A stretch of DNA of 64,000 nt from Achromobacter arsenitoxydans SY8 (GCF_000236785.1 NZ_AGUF01000033.1:1-64000); one strand, 5' to 3'. Shown: positions 45,335 to 53,997, numbered from the stretch's first letter. A program made the numbers and translations. Notes: a model not told the origin generated them from the sequence alone.

Positions 45335-46063
45335 ATGCAAAAACGGGTACCCATTGCCCCTGATGCCGCCCACTGCTCCACGTGTATGCTGGGCCACGTC
45401 TGCGTTCCCGTGGGCATGGCAGCCGCCGAAGTCGAAAAGCTGGACGAGCTGGTGAAAGAGCGTGTCCGCCTTGAAAAGGGCAAGACGCTGTACTCGCTGG
45501 ACCACCCGCTGGACGCCGTGTATGGCGTGCGCTTCGGCAGCCTCAAGACGCAACTTGAAGACGCTACCGGCCAGATCCAGATCACCGGTTTTCACCTGCC
45601 TGGCGAAATCGTCGGCATGGACGGCATGCTCGATGGCAAGCACGTGTCCGCTGCCGTGGCGCTCGAAGACTCCGAGGTCTGCGTCATCCGCCTGAACGAA
45701 GTCGACCGCGTCGCCTCGCACCTGCCGTCGCTGCAGCAGCAATTTCGCCGCCTCATGAGCCGCGAAATCACGCGTTCGCACCAGATGCTGGCCTCGCTGG
45801 GCTCGATGCGCTCCGAGCAGCGCCTGGCGGCCTTCCTGCTGAACCTGTCGCAGCGCTATGCCTCGCTGGGTTACTCGTCCACCGAATTCGTGCTGCGCAT
45901 GAGCCGCGAGGAAATCGGGAACTACCTGGGCCTGACGCTGGAAACGGTCAGCCGGCTGTTTTCGCGCTTCGCCCGTGACGGCCTCATCAAGATCAACCAG
46001 CGCGAGGTCCGCATCCTGGACCTGCCGGCACTCAAGCAACTGCTGGGCCACGAAGGCTGCTGA
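45335..46063 (+). CDS. fnr: FNR-family oxygen-responsive regulator (Btr type)
   Basis: A 242-residue CRP/FNR regulator. The [4Fe-4S] cysteines of FNR are all present: C14, C17, C23 (HCSTCMLGHVC) and C116 (EDSEVCVIRL). The C-terminal helix-turn-helix is MSREEIGNYLGLTLETVSRLFSRF, almost the E. coli FNR recognition helix (E--SR). It should therefore bind TTGAT-N4-ATCAA sites under low oxygen. The start at 45335 follows AAAGG; a 19-codon longer frame is less likely. The Bordetella homologue is called Btr. Confidence 0.93.
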   Translation: MQKRVPIAPDAAHCSTCMLGHVCVPVGMAAAEVEKLDELVKERVRLEKGKTLYSLDHPLDAVYGVRFGSLKTQLEDATGQIQITGFHLPGEIVGMDGMLDGKHVSAAVALEDSEVCVIRLNEVDRVASHLPSLQQQFRRLMSREITRSHQMLASLGSMRSEQRLAAFLLNLSQRYASLGYSSTEFVLRMSREEIGNYLGLTLETVSRLFSRFARDGLIKINQREVRILDLPALKQLLGHEGC

Positions 46064-46077
46064 GCCTACGCCGCGCC

Positions 46078-47256
46078 ATGCGTCGCGCGCCTGCAACCTC
46101 TGCGTCCCGGACCTGGCTGGCGCGCGGCTTGGCCGCGTCGCTGGTCGCCGCCCTGTTGGCGCCCCTGGGCGCGCGCGCCCAGACGCCCCTGCCCGATCCC
46201 TACGATTACGATGAAGCCACGCCCGCGCCCAAGCGGGCGGTGCCGCTGCGCTGGCAGGCAGTCGAACTGGGCAGGCCCGGCCACCGCTACAAGATGCCGG
46301 TCTACGCCAACCGCGACCTGACCAAGGACGACCTGCGCGGCATCAAGCACGTGCTCGTCGTCATCCATGGCGTCAAGCGCGACGCCGACCACTACTTCGA
46401 GACCGCCGCCGAACTCGTCGCGGCCAACCCCGCCCGCGCGCGCGACACGCTGGTGCTGGCGCCCCGCTTTTCGGGGTCGATCGACTCCGGATTCGGCGGC
46501 ATGGCGGCGTGGCGCAAGGCTAGCTGGGAAGACGGCGCAGACAGCATCCAGGCGACGGGCCGGCCCGCACCGGTCAGTTCGTTCCAGGTGCTCGACGACC
46601 TTCTGCGCAGCCTGGACGACCGCAAGCGCCTGGCGTCCCTGGCGGGCATCGTGCTGGCGGGACATTCCGCCGGCGCCCAGCTCGTGCACCGCTACGCGGT
46701 ACTGAACAACACGGACGGCGCGCTGCGCCGCGACGGTCTGACGCTGCGCTACGTCATCGCCAACCCGTCGTCCTACCTGTACCTGACCAACGAGCGCCCC
46801 CGCGCCGACGGCAAGGGCTACGCGCCGTACGAACGCGGCATCTGCCCCACCTACAACCAGTACAAGTACGGCACCGACAAGCTGCCCGCCTACGCCCGCG
46901 AAACCGACGACTCCCGGCTCTTCGTGCGCTACGCTGCGCGCGACGTGGTCTATCTGCTGGGCGGAGCCGACAACAACCCCGAGCATCGCCTGCTGGACAA
47001 GGCCTGCGGCGCGGAAGCCCAGGGCGCCACCCGCCTGGCGCGCGGCACGGGCTACGTGCAGTACGAGCACGTCCTCGCCGCCCGCGGCGCCAAATCCGTC
47101 CCCCTGCGCCACGCCAGCTTCGAAGTGGGCGGCGTGGGCCACGACAGCAAGCGCATGTTCGGGTCGATCTGCGGCGTGCGCGCGCTGCTGGGCGAAGACG
47201 CGCAGGCCGGCAGCACCGCCGCGGCCTGCGACATCATCAAGCCGCGCGGCAAGTAG
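46078..47256 (+). CDS. Exported alpha/beta hydrolase
   Basis: A 392-residue exported protein with signal peptide 1-35 (APLGARA|QT) and an alpha/beta-hydrolase fold: VLVVIHGVKRDADHY (oxyanion region), LAGHSAGAQLVHRY (nucleophile serine), and GVGHDSKRMF (histidine). Several cysteines in the mature part may pair. It starts 14 bp after fnr, so it may be co-transcribed. Resembles uncharacterised Burkholderiales esterase-like proteins. Confidence 0.7.
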   Translation: MRRAPATSASRTWLARGLAASLVAALLAPLGARAQTPLPDPYDYDEATPAPKRAVPLRWQAVELGRPGHRYKMPVYANRDLTKDDLRGIKHVLVVIHGVKRDADHYFETAAELVAANPARARDTLVLAPRFSGSIDSGFGGMAAWRKASWEDGADSIQATGRPAPVSSFQVLDDLLRSLDDRKRLASLAGIVLAGHSAGAQLVHRYAVLNNTDGALRRDGLTLRYVIANPSSYLYLTNERPRADGKGYAPYERGICPTYNQYKYGTDKLPAYARETDDSRLFVRYAARDVVYLLGGADNNPEHRLLDKACGAEAQGATRLARGTGYVQYEHVLAARGAKSVPLRHASFEVGGVGHDSKRMFGSICGVRALLGEDAQAGSTAAACDIIKPRGK

Positions 47257-47350
47257 GCGCCCGCCGACCGCGTGTTCGGCGCCTCCCGACAGCTCTTCGC
47301 CGGCCGCGCCCCGCCCCCTGCCGCCTAGGGAAACTCCGGAGTGATCCGGC

Positions 47351-47399
47351 TTGACATGGCGCTGCGGCAGGCCTAAAACTTAACCTCATGGTTAAGTTT
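47351..47399 (+). promoter_or_regulatory. ArsR promoter and palindromic operator across the start codon
   Basis: TTGACA (47351-47356), 17 bp, TAAAAC (47374-47379). AAACTTAACC (47376-47385) and GGTTAAGTTT (47390-47399) form a perfect 10-bp inverted repeat with spacer TCAT. The ATG at 47388 begins inside the spacer. No ribosome site is visible, so the message may be leaderless and autorepressed. Confidence 0.55.
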
Positions 47400-47825
47400 A
47401 ATGACGACATACTGGATGGCATCTTTTCGGCGCTGGCGGACAGCACGCGGCGCCGGGTGCTGGCGGACCTGGAGCAGGGATCGGCGTCCGTCAGCGCGCT
47501 GGCCCAGCCCCATGCGATGTCCCTGCCCGCATTCATGAAGCACCTGCGTGTGCTGGAAGACGCCGGTCTGATCGCCCGCGCCAAGGACGGGCGAGTCGTG
47601 AGCTGCACCCTGTCGCCCGAACCCATGCGCGCCGCCTCCGACTGGCTGGCCCGCTACGAAAAATTCTGGAACGGGCAACTGGATTCGCTGGCGCGGTATC
47701 TCTATCACCAAGAGGAAATCGACCCATGGCAACCCGACTCTCCCCCATCGAGCTCCGGCTCCAGCGGCGCTTCGACGCCCCCGTCGAACGCGTCTGGCGA
47801 GCCTGGACGGAACCGCAAGCGCTGA
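47388..47825 (+). CDS. ArsR-family regulator with overlapping tail
   Basis: A 145-residue ArsR/SmtB-type winged helix protein (IFSALADSTRRRVLADLEQG, ALAQPHAMSLPAFMKHLRVLEDAGLI, KFWNGQLDSLARYL). It lacks the metal-binding cysteines of ArsR and is of the subgroup paired with AHSA1-domain genes. The usual domain ends near residue 110; the last 33 residues (rich in Ser and Pro) are read from a different frame of the next gene, which it overlaps by 100 bp. Palindromic operator on its own start. Confidence 0.8.
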   Translation: MVKFNDDILDGIFSALADSTRRRVLADLEQGSASVSALAQPHAMSLPAFMKHLRVLEDAGLIARAKDGRVVSCTLSPEPMRAASDWLARYEKFWNGQLDSLARYLYHQEEIDPWQPDSPPSSSGSSGASTPPSNASGEPGRNRKR

Positions 47826-48175
47826 TGCGCTGGTTTGGCCCCGGCGGCACGCGGCGCGTGCTGCTGGCCGAGACCGACGTGCGCACGGGCGGCGCCTACC
47901 AGGTGGGCTTCGTCACCGAAGACGGCCTCGAACACTACGCCAGCGGCCATTACCAGGAAGTGGAGCACCCGCGCCGGCTGGTGTTCACCTGGGCATGGCG
48001 CGACACGCCCGACGAAACCTCGTTGATCACCCTTGAATTCACCGCCGCAGGTACGGGCACCGAGCTTGCCTTCCTGCAAACCCCGTTTGTCGATCAAGCC
48101 ACCCGCGACGGCCATGAGCATGGCTGGTCGGGCGCCTTCGACCGGCTGGCGGACCACCTGGCGAGCCCGGCCTGA
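47726..48175 (+). CDS. AHSA1/SRPBCC-domain protein
   Basis: A 149-residue SRPBCC protein of the AHSA1 (activator of Hsp90-like) group: RRFDAPVERVWRAWTEPQALMRWFGPGG, GHYQEVEHPRRLVFTWAW, GWSGAFDRLADHL. Typically paired with an ArsR regulator, as here. Ligand unknown. Overlaps the arsR frame by 100 bp. Confidence 0.85.
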   Translation: MATRLSPIELRLQRRFDAPVERVWRAWTEPQALMRWFGPGGTRRVLLAETDVRTGGAYQVGFVTEDGLEHYASGHYQEVEHPRRLVFTWAWRDTPDETSLITLEFTAAGTGTELAFLQTPFVDQATRDGHEHGWSGAFDRLADHLASPA

Positions 48176-48233
48176 CGTTCCGCCGTTCGCCGCTGCCCGG
48201 GCCCGCCGGCCCGTTACGCAAAGGAGCCGTACG

Positions 48234-48935
48234 ATGCAAACCGATCATCCCGTCGTATCCCGTCCGCAATGGAATCTGGCGCGCGATGCGCTGCTGCGGC
48301 GCGAAAAAGAGCTGACCCACGCCCAGGACGCCCTGGCCCGCGACCGCATGGCCCTGCCCTGGGTCAAGGTGGACAAGGCCTACCAGGTGCAGGATGCCCG
48401 CGGGGCGCATGGCCTGGACCACCTGTTCCAGGGCAACAGCCAGCTCATCGTCTATCACTTCATGTTCAGTCCCGATTGGGAGGACGGCTGCGTGGGCTGC
48501 TCGTTCCTGGCCGATCACATGGACAGCGCCCTGATGCACCTGCGCCACCACGATATCTCCGTCGTGGCGGTATCGCGCGCACCCTACGCCCGTCTGGCCG
48601 CGTTCAAGCAGCGAATGGGCTGGGACTTCGATTGGTACTCGTCCGAGGGTTGCGACTTCAATTTCGACCTGGGCGCGTCCGTGGCCAAGGCCGACGGCGA
48701 CGTCGAGGAGCGCTCGGGCGCCAGCGCCTTCTTCCGCGATCCTGACGGCGAGATCTTCCACACCTATTCGACCTTCGAGCGCGGCGTGGAGCGCCTGGCG
48801 GGCGCCTACAACTACCTGGATATCGCCCCGCTGGGCCGCAACGAGCACGGCCCGCACTTCAACCTGGGCGACTGGGTGCGCCACCATGACCGCTACGGCG
48901 ACACCGCGCGCAAAGCCTGCCACGCCCAGGCTTAA
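48234..48935 (+). CDS. DUF899 thioredoxin-like protein
   Basis: A 233-residue DUF899 protein with a predicted thioredoxin-like fold. Segments: LVYHFMFSPDWEDGCVGCSFLADH-like (a CxxC in GCVGC), SVVAVSRAPYARLAAFKQRMGWDFDWYSS, DFNFDLGAS, EIFHTYSTFERGVE. The start at 48234 follows AAGGAG. It lies after the ArsR/AHSA1 pair and may be co-transcribed; this trio is common in proteobacteria. Function unknown. Confidence 0.85.
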   Translation: MQTDHPVVSRPQWNLARDALLRREKELTHAQDALARDRMALPWVKVDKAYQVQDARGAHGLDHLFQGNSQLIVYHFMFSPDWEDGCVGCSFLADHMDSALMHLRHHDISVVAVSRAPYARLAAFKQRMGWDFDWYSSEGCDFNFDLGASVAKADGDVEERSGASAFFRDPDGEIFHTYSTFERGVERLAGAYNYLDIAPLGRNEHGPHFNLGDWVRHHDRYGDTARKACHAQA

Positions 48936-48957
48936 GCGGCTGCCGTCCGGCGGGGGC

Positions 48958-49356
48958 ATGGCGGGCCTGTGGCTGGCCTGCATGGCGGCGATGGCCGCCG
49001 GCCTGCTGGTGGATACGTGGCGCATCCCCGCGGCACTGCTGGCCAGCGAATGCGGCGCGCCAGGCACGCTGGCGCAAATGGCGTGGCGGCACGCGGCGCT
49101 GATGCCCGCCAGCACGGGCGCGATGACCCTGGCGGCGCTGCTGCCCTGGCCCAAGCCGCAGGCGGCCGCGCCGCTGGCGACGCGCGCGATGTGCGCGGCG
49201 CTCATGGCGGTTGGCATGGTGCTGGGCGCGCGCCTTGGCATCGAGACCGCGCAATCGCTGGGCGGAGCGCCCTTTGGCAGGATGGTGCTGGGCATGGCGG
49301 CGGGCATGGCCGCCGCGTTGCTGCCCTTGGGCGCGCTTAGCGCCTGGCGCCGGTAA
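48958..49356 (+). CDS. Small hypothetical membrane protein
   Basis: A 132-residue protein with about four hydrophobic spans (MAGLWLACMAAMAAGLLV, ALMPASTGAMTLAALLP, MCAALMAVGMVLGARLG, MVLGMAAGMAAALLPLGAL). I chose ATG 48958 (GGCGGGGG upstream); ATG 48886 would overlap DUF899 by 50 bp. Not recognised beyond a likely small integral membrane protein. Its 3' end overlaps the convergent ferredoxin gene by 20 bp. Confidence 0.5.
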   Translation: MAGLWLACMAAMAAGLLVDTWRIPAALLASECGAPGTLAQMAWRHAALMPASTGAMTLAALLPWPKPQAAAPLATRAMCAALMAVGMVLGARLGIETAQSLGGAPFGRMVLGMAAGMAAALLPLGALSAWRR

Positions 49357-49672
49357 GCGGGCGCACGGGCGCAGGCGGCTCGGCCTCGATCGGCGCGGCC
49401 CCGGGCGCCTGGATTTCCAGCGCGGAGGCCGCCTGCGCCACGCACGGCAGGATCCAGCCCTCTTCCTTTTCGTCGCGCGACAGGCCGGGCCACTCGATGC
49501 CGTAAACCACCGAGCCGTCCAGCATCAGGCACATGCAGGCGCGGCAGGTGCCGTTGCGGCAAGAGCTGGGCAGCTTGATGCCGGCCGCCTGCGCCGCCAG
49601 CAATAGCGGCGTGCCGGCAGGCGCGTCAAAGCGCACGCCGGACGGCTGGATGAGGACGGGATGGGCGGCCAT
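49337..49672 (-). CDS. 2Fe-2S ferredoxin
   Basis: A 111-residue plant-type ferredoxin. Cluster cysteines C38, C43, C46 (SSCRNGTCRACMC) and C77 (LPCVAQ) are in the C-x4-C-x2-C...C pattern. N-terminal AGTPLLLAAQAAGIKLP is typical. It follows the Nudix gene by 27 bp on the same strand. Its redox partner is not evident. Confidence 0.9.
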   Translation of the reverse strand: MAAHPVLIQPSGVRFDAPAGTPLLLAAQAAGIKLPSSCRNGTCRACMCLMLDGSVVYGIEWPGLSRDEKEEGWILPCVAQAASALEIQAPGAAPIEAEPPAPVRPLTGARR

Positions 49673-49699
49673 GCCGGCGAAATGCGCTGCGCAATCCGC

Positions 49700-50287
49700 T
49701 CAGGCGGCGCTGTCGCGCCAATCCAGCTTCCAGGCGCCGGACAGCACGTTCTGCATCCACAGCACGCAGGTCAGCGTCTTGGCGTCGGTCACCTCGCCCT
49801 TGCTGCAGGCTTGGATCAGCTCCGCCGGCTGCGCGCTGATGACATCCAGGAACTCGTCCTGGTCGAGCTGGCGCGGCCCTGCGCGCAGGCCGCGCGCAAA
49901 GTAGATGTGGATGATTTCGGTGGAATAGGCGATGGCCAGGTGCAGGGCGCCGGCATGCGCCCACTGGTCCGCGGTGTAGCCCGTTTCCTCAAGCAGTTCG
50001 CGCTTGGCGCAAACCAGCGGGTCTTCGCCCGGATCGAGCTTGCCCGCGGGAAACTCGGTCATGACGCGCCCGATGGGGTAGCGGAACTGGCGTTCCAGCA
50101 GGACGCGCCCGTCGTCCAGCAGCGGGATCACCACCACCGCCCCCGGATGCACCACGTACTCGCGGATGCCAGTGTTGCCGTTGGGCAGGCTGACGGTGTC
50201 GCGGCGAATCTTCAGGAAACTGCCGTCGTACGACGCTTCGCTGGTCAGCAGCGTTTCGACGAGATGAGTATCGGTTGGGCGGGTCAT
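49700..50287 (-). CDS. Nudix hydrolase (ADP-ribose pyrophosphatase-like)
   Basis: A 195-residue Nudix hydrolase. The Nudix box is GKLDPGEDPLVCAKRELLEETGY, fully matching G-x5-E-x7-REUxEExGU. The N-terminal dimerisation region (SEASYDGSFLKIRRDTVSLPNG) is of the ADP-ribose pyrophosphatase (NudF) type. Start at 50287 (MTRPTDTHL). Lies between a YegD-like chaperone gene and the ferredoxin gene. Confidence 0.88.
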   Translation of the reverse strand: MTRPTDTHLVETLLTSEASYDGSFLKIRRDTVSLPNGNTGIREYVVHPGAVVVIPLLDDGRVLLERQFRYPIGRVMTEFPAGKLDPGEDPLVCAKRELLEETGYTADQWAHAGALHLAIAYSTEIIHIYFARGLRAGPRQLDQDEFLDVISAQPAELIQACSKGEVTDAKTLTCVLWMQNVLSGAWKLDWRDSAA

Positions 50288-50373
50288 GAGGGCGTCTGGA
50301 TCTGGGAAAACGGCGGGGCGGCGGACCGCCCCGGGCACGCCTGGCAGCTTACCATCGGCCCGCCGGGATACGC

Positions 50374-51627
50374 TCAGCCGAACTTGCGCGCGGCGTCCAG
50401 CGCCAGGCCGGCCCCGATGCTGCCGAACAGGTCGCCTTCCACGCTGCGCGCGGAGGGAGCCAGCGCGGACACGGTCTCGCGCAGGCGCGGCACGCGGCTG
50501 GAACCGCCGGTGAAGAACACCGTGTCCACGTCCGCCGTCGACACCCCGGCGTCGCGCAGCAACTGGCCGACCGTGGCCTCGACCTTTTCGATCAGGCGGC
50601 CGACGCAGGCGTCGAACGACGGGCGCGTCACGTCCACGCCCAAGTCCGGCGCAACGCGCGACAGGTCGATGCGCGCGGCGGGCGATTCGGACAGCGCGAT
50701 CTTGGCCTCTTCGACCTGCACCGCCACCCAGTGGCCGGCGCGTTCCTTGACCAGATTGAGCAGCAGGTCGATCTTTTCGCGGTCGCCGGCCTCGGCGCGG
50801 ATGTAGGCGAAGTGTTCGGCCGCCTTGCGCGTGTAGGCCTGGTTGATCGTGTGCCAGCAGGCCAGGTTGCCGTACTGGGTCGAAGGCACGTCCTTACCGC
50901 TGCGCAACTGGCTGCCCAGCCCCAGCAGGGGCATAACGTGCGCCAGGCTCAACTGCTTGTCGAAATCCACCCCGCCGATGTGCACGCCGCCATAGGCGAG
51001 GATGTCGTCCCGGCGGTCGGGCCGGCCGGCGCGGCCGGGGCCCAGGCGGATCAGCGAGAAGTCCGAGGTGCCGCCGCCGATGTCGATGACCAGCACCAGC
51101 TCTTCGCGGTCGATCTGCGATTCGTAGTCGAACGCGGCGGCCAGCGGCTCAAACTGGAACTCGATATCCGTGAACCCTACGCTGCGCGCGATTTCTTCCA
51201 GCGTGTCCTGGGCGGTCTGGTCGGCGGCTTTATTGTCGTCCACGAAAAACACCGGCCGGCCCAGCACGGCCCGCGTGAAGCCGCGCCCCGCCGCGGTCTC
51301 GGCGCGCGCCTTGAGTTCGGCGATGAAGCGCGTCAGCAGCACGCGAAAGGGAATGGAGCGGCCCTGGACTTCCGTCGAACCGTCGATCAGCGAACTGCCC
51401 AACAGGCTCTTCATGGAGCGCATCAGGCGTCCGTCGTAGCCCGCCAGGTAATCGGAGATGGCCGCGCGGCCGTAGCTGACCTCGGCGTCTTCGTCATGGA
51501 AGAAGATGGCCGATGGCAAGGTGGTCTTGCCGTCTTCCAGCGCCAGCAGCGCGTGCTGGTCGGGACGGCTCCAGCCGACGGTGGAATTGGAGGTGCCGAA
51601 GTCGACGCCGCATGCGGTGGAAATCAT
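50374..51627 (-). CDS. yegD: YegD-like Hsp70-family chaperone
   Basis: A 417-residue HSP70-superfamily ATPase without the C-terminal substrate-binding domain of DnaK, as in YegD. Phosphate motifs: CGVDFGTSNSTVG (7-19), VLVIDIGGGTSDFSLIRL and VFFTGGSSRVPRLRE. Length and motifs fit YegD. The substrate is unknown in the family. Upstream of the Nudix gene by 86 bp. Confidence 0.85.
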   Translation of the reverse strand: MISTACGVDFGTSNSTVGWSRPDQHALLALEDGKTTLPSAIFFHDEDAEVSYGRAAISDYLAGYDGRLMRSMKSLLGSSLIDGSTEVQGRSIPFRVLLTRFIAELKARAETAAGRGFTRAVLGRPVFFVDDNKAADQTAQDTLEEIARSVGFTDIEFQFEPLAAAFDYESQIDREELVLVIDIGGGTSDFSLIRLGPGRAGRPDRRDDILAYGGVHIGGVDFDKQLSLAHVMPLLGLGSQLRSGKDVPSTQYGNLACWHTINQAYTRKAAEHFAYIRAEAGDREKIDLLLNLVKERAGHWVAVQVEEAKIALSESPAARIDLSRVAPDLGVDVTRPSFDACVGRLIEKVEATVGQLLRDAGVSTADVDTVFFTGGSSRVPRLRETVSALAPSARSVEGDLFGSIGAGLALDAARKFG

Positions 51628-51712
51628 GGGAATTCAGGGGCTGGAAGCAAAACGGCGCACAAGTGTACCCGCTTCCACTCCGCCCCCGTATTCCCCCGGG
51701 GGGATGGCGCGC

Positions 51713-52030
51713 CTATTGCTGCTGGCGGCGCTGCTCGAGCTGTCTCATGCACGCATCCAGGCCGGCCTGCATCTGCGCATTGGACACGGCGGCGCGGTCC
51801 GACACCTGGCGGCAGCGGGCGAATTCGGCCTGGCTTTCCGGCGTATCGCGCACCACCACCGGCGGAGATTCCGGTGTGACCGTCATGCGCAGCGTCGACG
51901 GCGGCGACAGGCTGCCATCGCGGGAAGGGAACTGGATTTCCTGGGTGGCGGGCGCGGCGTTCTGGGCCTGTGCGGCGCCGGCCCCGCACAGGGCGGCAAG
52001 CAGGATGGCGGAAATGTAGCGTTTGTTCAT
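51713..52030 (-). CDS. Small secreted hypothetical protein
   Basis: A 105-residue protein with signal peptide 1-22 (GAGAAQA|QNAAP). The mature part has a disordered start and a helical C-terminus with two cysteines (EFARCRQVSDR, GLDACMRQLEQRRQQQ) that could form a disulfide. GAGG precedes ATG 52030. Not recognised; typical of small Alcaligenaceae periplasmic proteins. Confidence 0.6.
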   Translation of the reverse strand: MNKRYISAILLAALCGAGAAQAQNAAPATQEIQFPSRDGSLSPPSTLRMTVTPESPPVVVRDTPESQAEFARCRQVSDRAAVSNAQMQAGLDACMRQLEQRRQQQ

Positions 52031-52184
52031 GGCGACCTCTGTTCGATGAGCCTGCGTCCGTAAGCGGGGCCGATGGCCTGCCCCGGGGCGCGCCGCCATA
52101 TCGTAGCCCCAGCCGCCGCCCGTCGTCGTGCCAAGACGCTACACGAATCCCGCCAGTTGTTTCCTGCGGTTTCGCGCCCTGGGC

Positions 52185-52409
52185 TTATGGCGCGCGCCGG
52201 TTCTTGCGCAAGGGGTCCAGCAGCGAAGACAGGCCGTTGTGGTCAAGTTCATGCATCAGGGCCAGCAGGCGCCCTAGCTCCCCGGGCGGAAAGCCCTTGC
52301 GCGCGAACCACGCCAGATAGGGCCCCGGCAGGTCGGCGATCAGCCGCCCCTTGTACTTGCCGAAAGGCATGTCGCGCGTCACCAGAAGGGATAACAGTTC
52401 AGGATCCAT
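52185..52409 (-). CDS. DUF3820 protein
   Basis: A 74-residue DUF3820-family protein: MPFGKYKGRLIADLPGPYLAWF, KGFPPGELGRLLALMHELDHNGL, LLDPLRKN. The family is a putative quorum-sensing-regulated virulence factor with a DnaQ-like association in some genomes; the function is unclear. Starts 5 bp after the stop of an isochorismatase remnant. Confidence 0.8.
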   Translation of the reverse strand: MDPELLSLLVTRDMPFGKYKGRLIADLPGPYLAWFARKGFPPGELGRLLALMHELDHNGLSSLLDPLRKNRRAP

Positions 52410-52414
52410 CGTAT

Positions 52415-52651
52415 TCAGCGCGGCGCGCCGCCGGCAAAGAGATCGGCGGCGGGCACGGCGGCGATCTTCACGCCGAAGCTGGAAATCGCCGGCAGCGTGG
52501 CGTTGTGGTGCGCCCGGATCAGCGCGCCGGCCGCGCGGGCGCGATCGGCCAGCGCGTTGATCCGGGCCAGGACTTCGGTGGCCTCAAAGGGCGGCGGCGA
52601 CGTTTCGAACAGCGCGCGCTGGACGTCGATCACGATAAGGGCGGATGTCAT
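52415..52651 (-). pseudogene. Isochorismatase-family remnant with internal deletion
   Basis: A 78-residue frame. Residues 1-41 (SALIVIDVQRALFE... INALADRARAAG) are the N-terminus of a cysteine hydrolase/isochorismatase, including the aspartate D9. Residues 46-73 (RAHHNATLPAISSFGVKIAAVP) match the C-terminus of the same family. About 100 residues between them, including the catalytic lysine and cysteine, are missing, with the reading frame kept. The join is near 52514-52525. Not expected to be catalytic. Normal members are about 180 residues. Confidence 0.7.
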
Positions 52652-52722
52652 GGGGTTTCCGTAAGGCGGATCGCAGCGAGTCTACCGCCAAACGCGAGCC
52701 GCATGGCCAATCCAAACCGCCG

Positions 52723-53298
52723 TCAGCCGCATTCTGCGCCCACGACGGGAGGCGGCCAGATGCGCGCATACATCCAGAAGTGGCGAGGCTCGCCGCGAAC
52801 CATGCGATACGCGTGCAACAGGCCCTCGCGCCTGTAGCGGCAGCGATCCAGCACAGCCGCCGACGCGGCGTTGGAGTCCAGCACCGTAGCCTGGATGCGC
52901 GCAAACCCCTGCACCAGCAACGCCCAGTCGCTCACCGCTGCGCAAGCTTTGGAGGCGAGCCCCTGCCGCCAAAACGCTGGCGCAATGTCGTAGGCGATTT
53001 CTGCGCGGCGGTGAGCCGGCGCGATCTCGTTCAGCCCTATCGTGCCAGCCAGTTGGTCGTCCGGGCCGACTATTGCCCATCGCACGCTGTGCGAAAGGTC
53101 AGGCTGCGCGTAGGCGCGGATCAACTCGGCCAGGTCGCCAGGACCATCCAGCCGCCAGCTTGTATGCCGGATGACGGCCTCCTGGCTCAGATAGGCATAC
53201 CACGCCGCCCCGTCGTCCTCGCGCAGCGCGCGCAGACGCATGCCGGACACGCCCAGGACCGGAAGCGCTTTAGACCAGTCAGGAAACATCGTCGTCAT
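52723..53298 (-). CDS. GNAT-family acetyltransferase
   Basis: A 191-residue RimJ/RimL-type N-acetyltransferase. MRLRALREDDGAAWYAYLSQ at the start, LAGTIGLNEIAPAHRRAEIAYDIAPAFWRQGLASKA (acetyl-CoA loop with RQGLASKA), and VLDSNAASAAVLDRCRYRREG. Transfers acetyl groups to a protein N-terminus or small amine; substrate unknown. 30 bp downstream of osmC on the same strand. Confidence 0.85.
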   Translation of the reverse strand: MTTMFPDWSKALPVLGVSGMRLRALREDDGAAWYAYLSQEAVIRHTSWRLDGPGDLAELIRAYAQPDLSHSVRWAIVGPDDQLAGTIGLNEIAPAHRRAEIAYDIAPAFWRQGLASKACAAVSDWALLVQGFARIQATVLDSNAASAAVLDRCRYRREGLLHAYRMVRGEPRHFWMYARIWPPPVVGAECG

Positions 53299-53328
53299 AG
53301 CTCTCTTTGCGCGGAAAGGTTGCGCGAC

Positions 53329-53802
53329 TCACGACGCAGTAAGAATACGCGGCTCGCAATGCACCGGAAAATTCACGGAATTCGCGATGAAGCAGAAATG
53401 GTGCGCGCGTTCGTGCAGTTCCTGGGCCAGCGCCGTATCATCGCCGGCCCGGATGGTGACTTGCGGGCGCAGCGTAACCTGCGCAAACGCCCCGCCGCGC
53501 TCGCGGTCTTCGACCATGACGCCCACGGCTTCATCCCGGTAGGCCTCGACCGTCACGCCTTCGACTGCACAGAAATGCAAGTACCAGAGCTTATGGCAGG
53601 CGGACAGCGAGGCCACCAGCATGTCCTCGGGATTCCAGCGCGCCGGATCGCCCCGGAAGGCCGGGTCCGACGAGCCCGGCACATCGGGCTTGCCGGCGGC
53701 CTGGATCAGGTGATCCCGGGAATAGGCCGCATAGCTGGAGGTGCCCGTGCCGGTATTGCCGGTCCAGTCCACGGTAACGGTGTAGTGGTGTTCGCCTTTC
53801 AT
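53329..53802 (-). CDS. OsmC-family protein
   Basis: A 157-residue OsmC/Ohr-like protein. HHYTVTVDWTGNTGTGTSSY at the N-terminus, PEDMLVASLSACHKLWYLHFC with the first redox cysteine region, HERAHHFCFIANSVNFPVHCEP with the second. These proteins usually reduce organic hydroperoxides through paired cysteines. The start at 53802 is followed by MKGEHHY. Divergent from the NlpE-like gene. Confidence 0.85.
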   Translation of the reverse strand: MKGEHHYTVTVDWTGNTGTGTSSYAAYSRDHLIQAAGKPDVPGSSDPAFRGDPARWNPEDMLVASLSACHKLWYLHFCAVEGVTVEAYRDEAVGVMVEDRERGGAFAQVTLRPQVTIRAGDDTALAQELHERAHHFCFIANSVNFPVHCEPRILTAS

Positions 53803-53997
53803 GCCTGCATTCCCCGTTGGCGCCACGGGCGTGGCCCGATGCCGCGGCCGCCGCGCAAAGAACGCCGAGCTTAACGCACGGCCGGCCCGGGCAGATACCC
53901 CTGTGCGGCTCGCTAGCCTTACATCCAGTTTCAGCATGGGCAAGTTACTGTCCGTATCGTGATACGCATCCAGCCGTTTGTCACACAGGAGCTCGCC

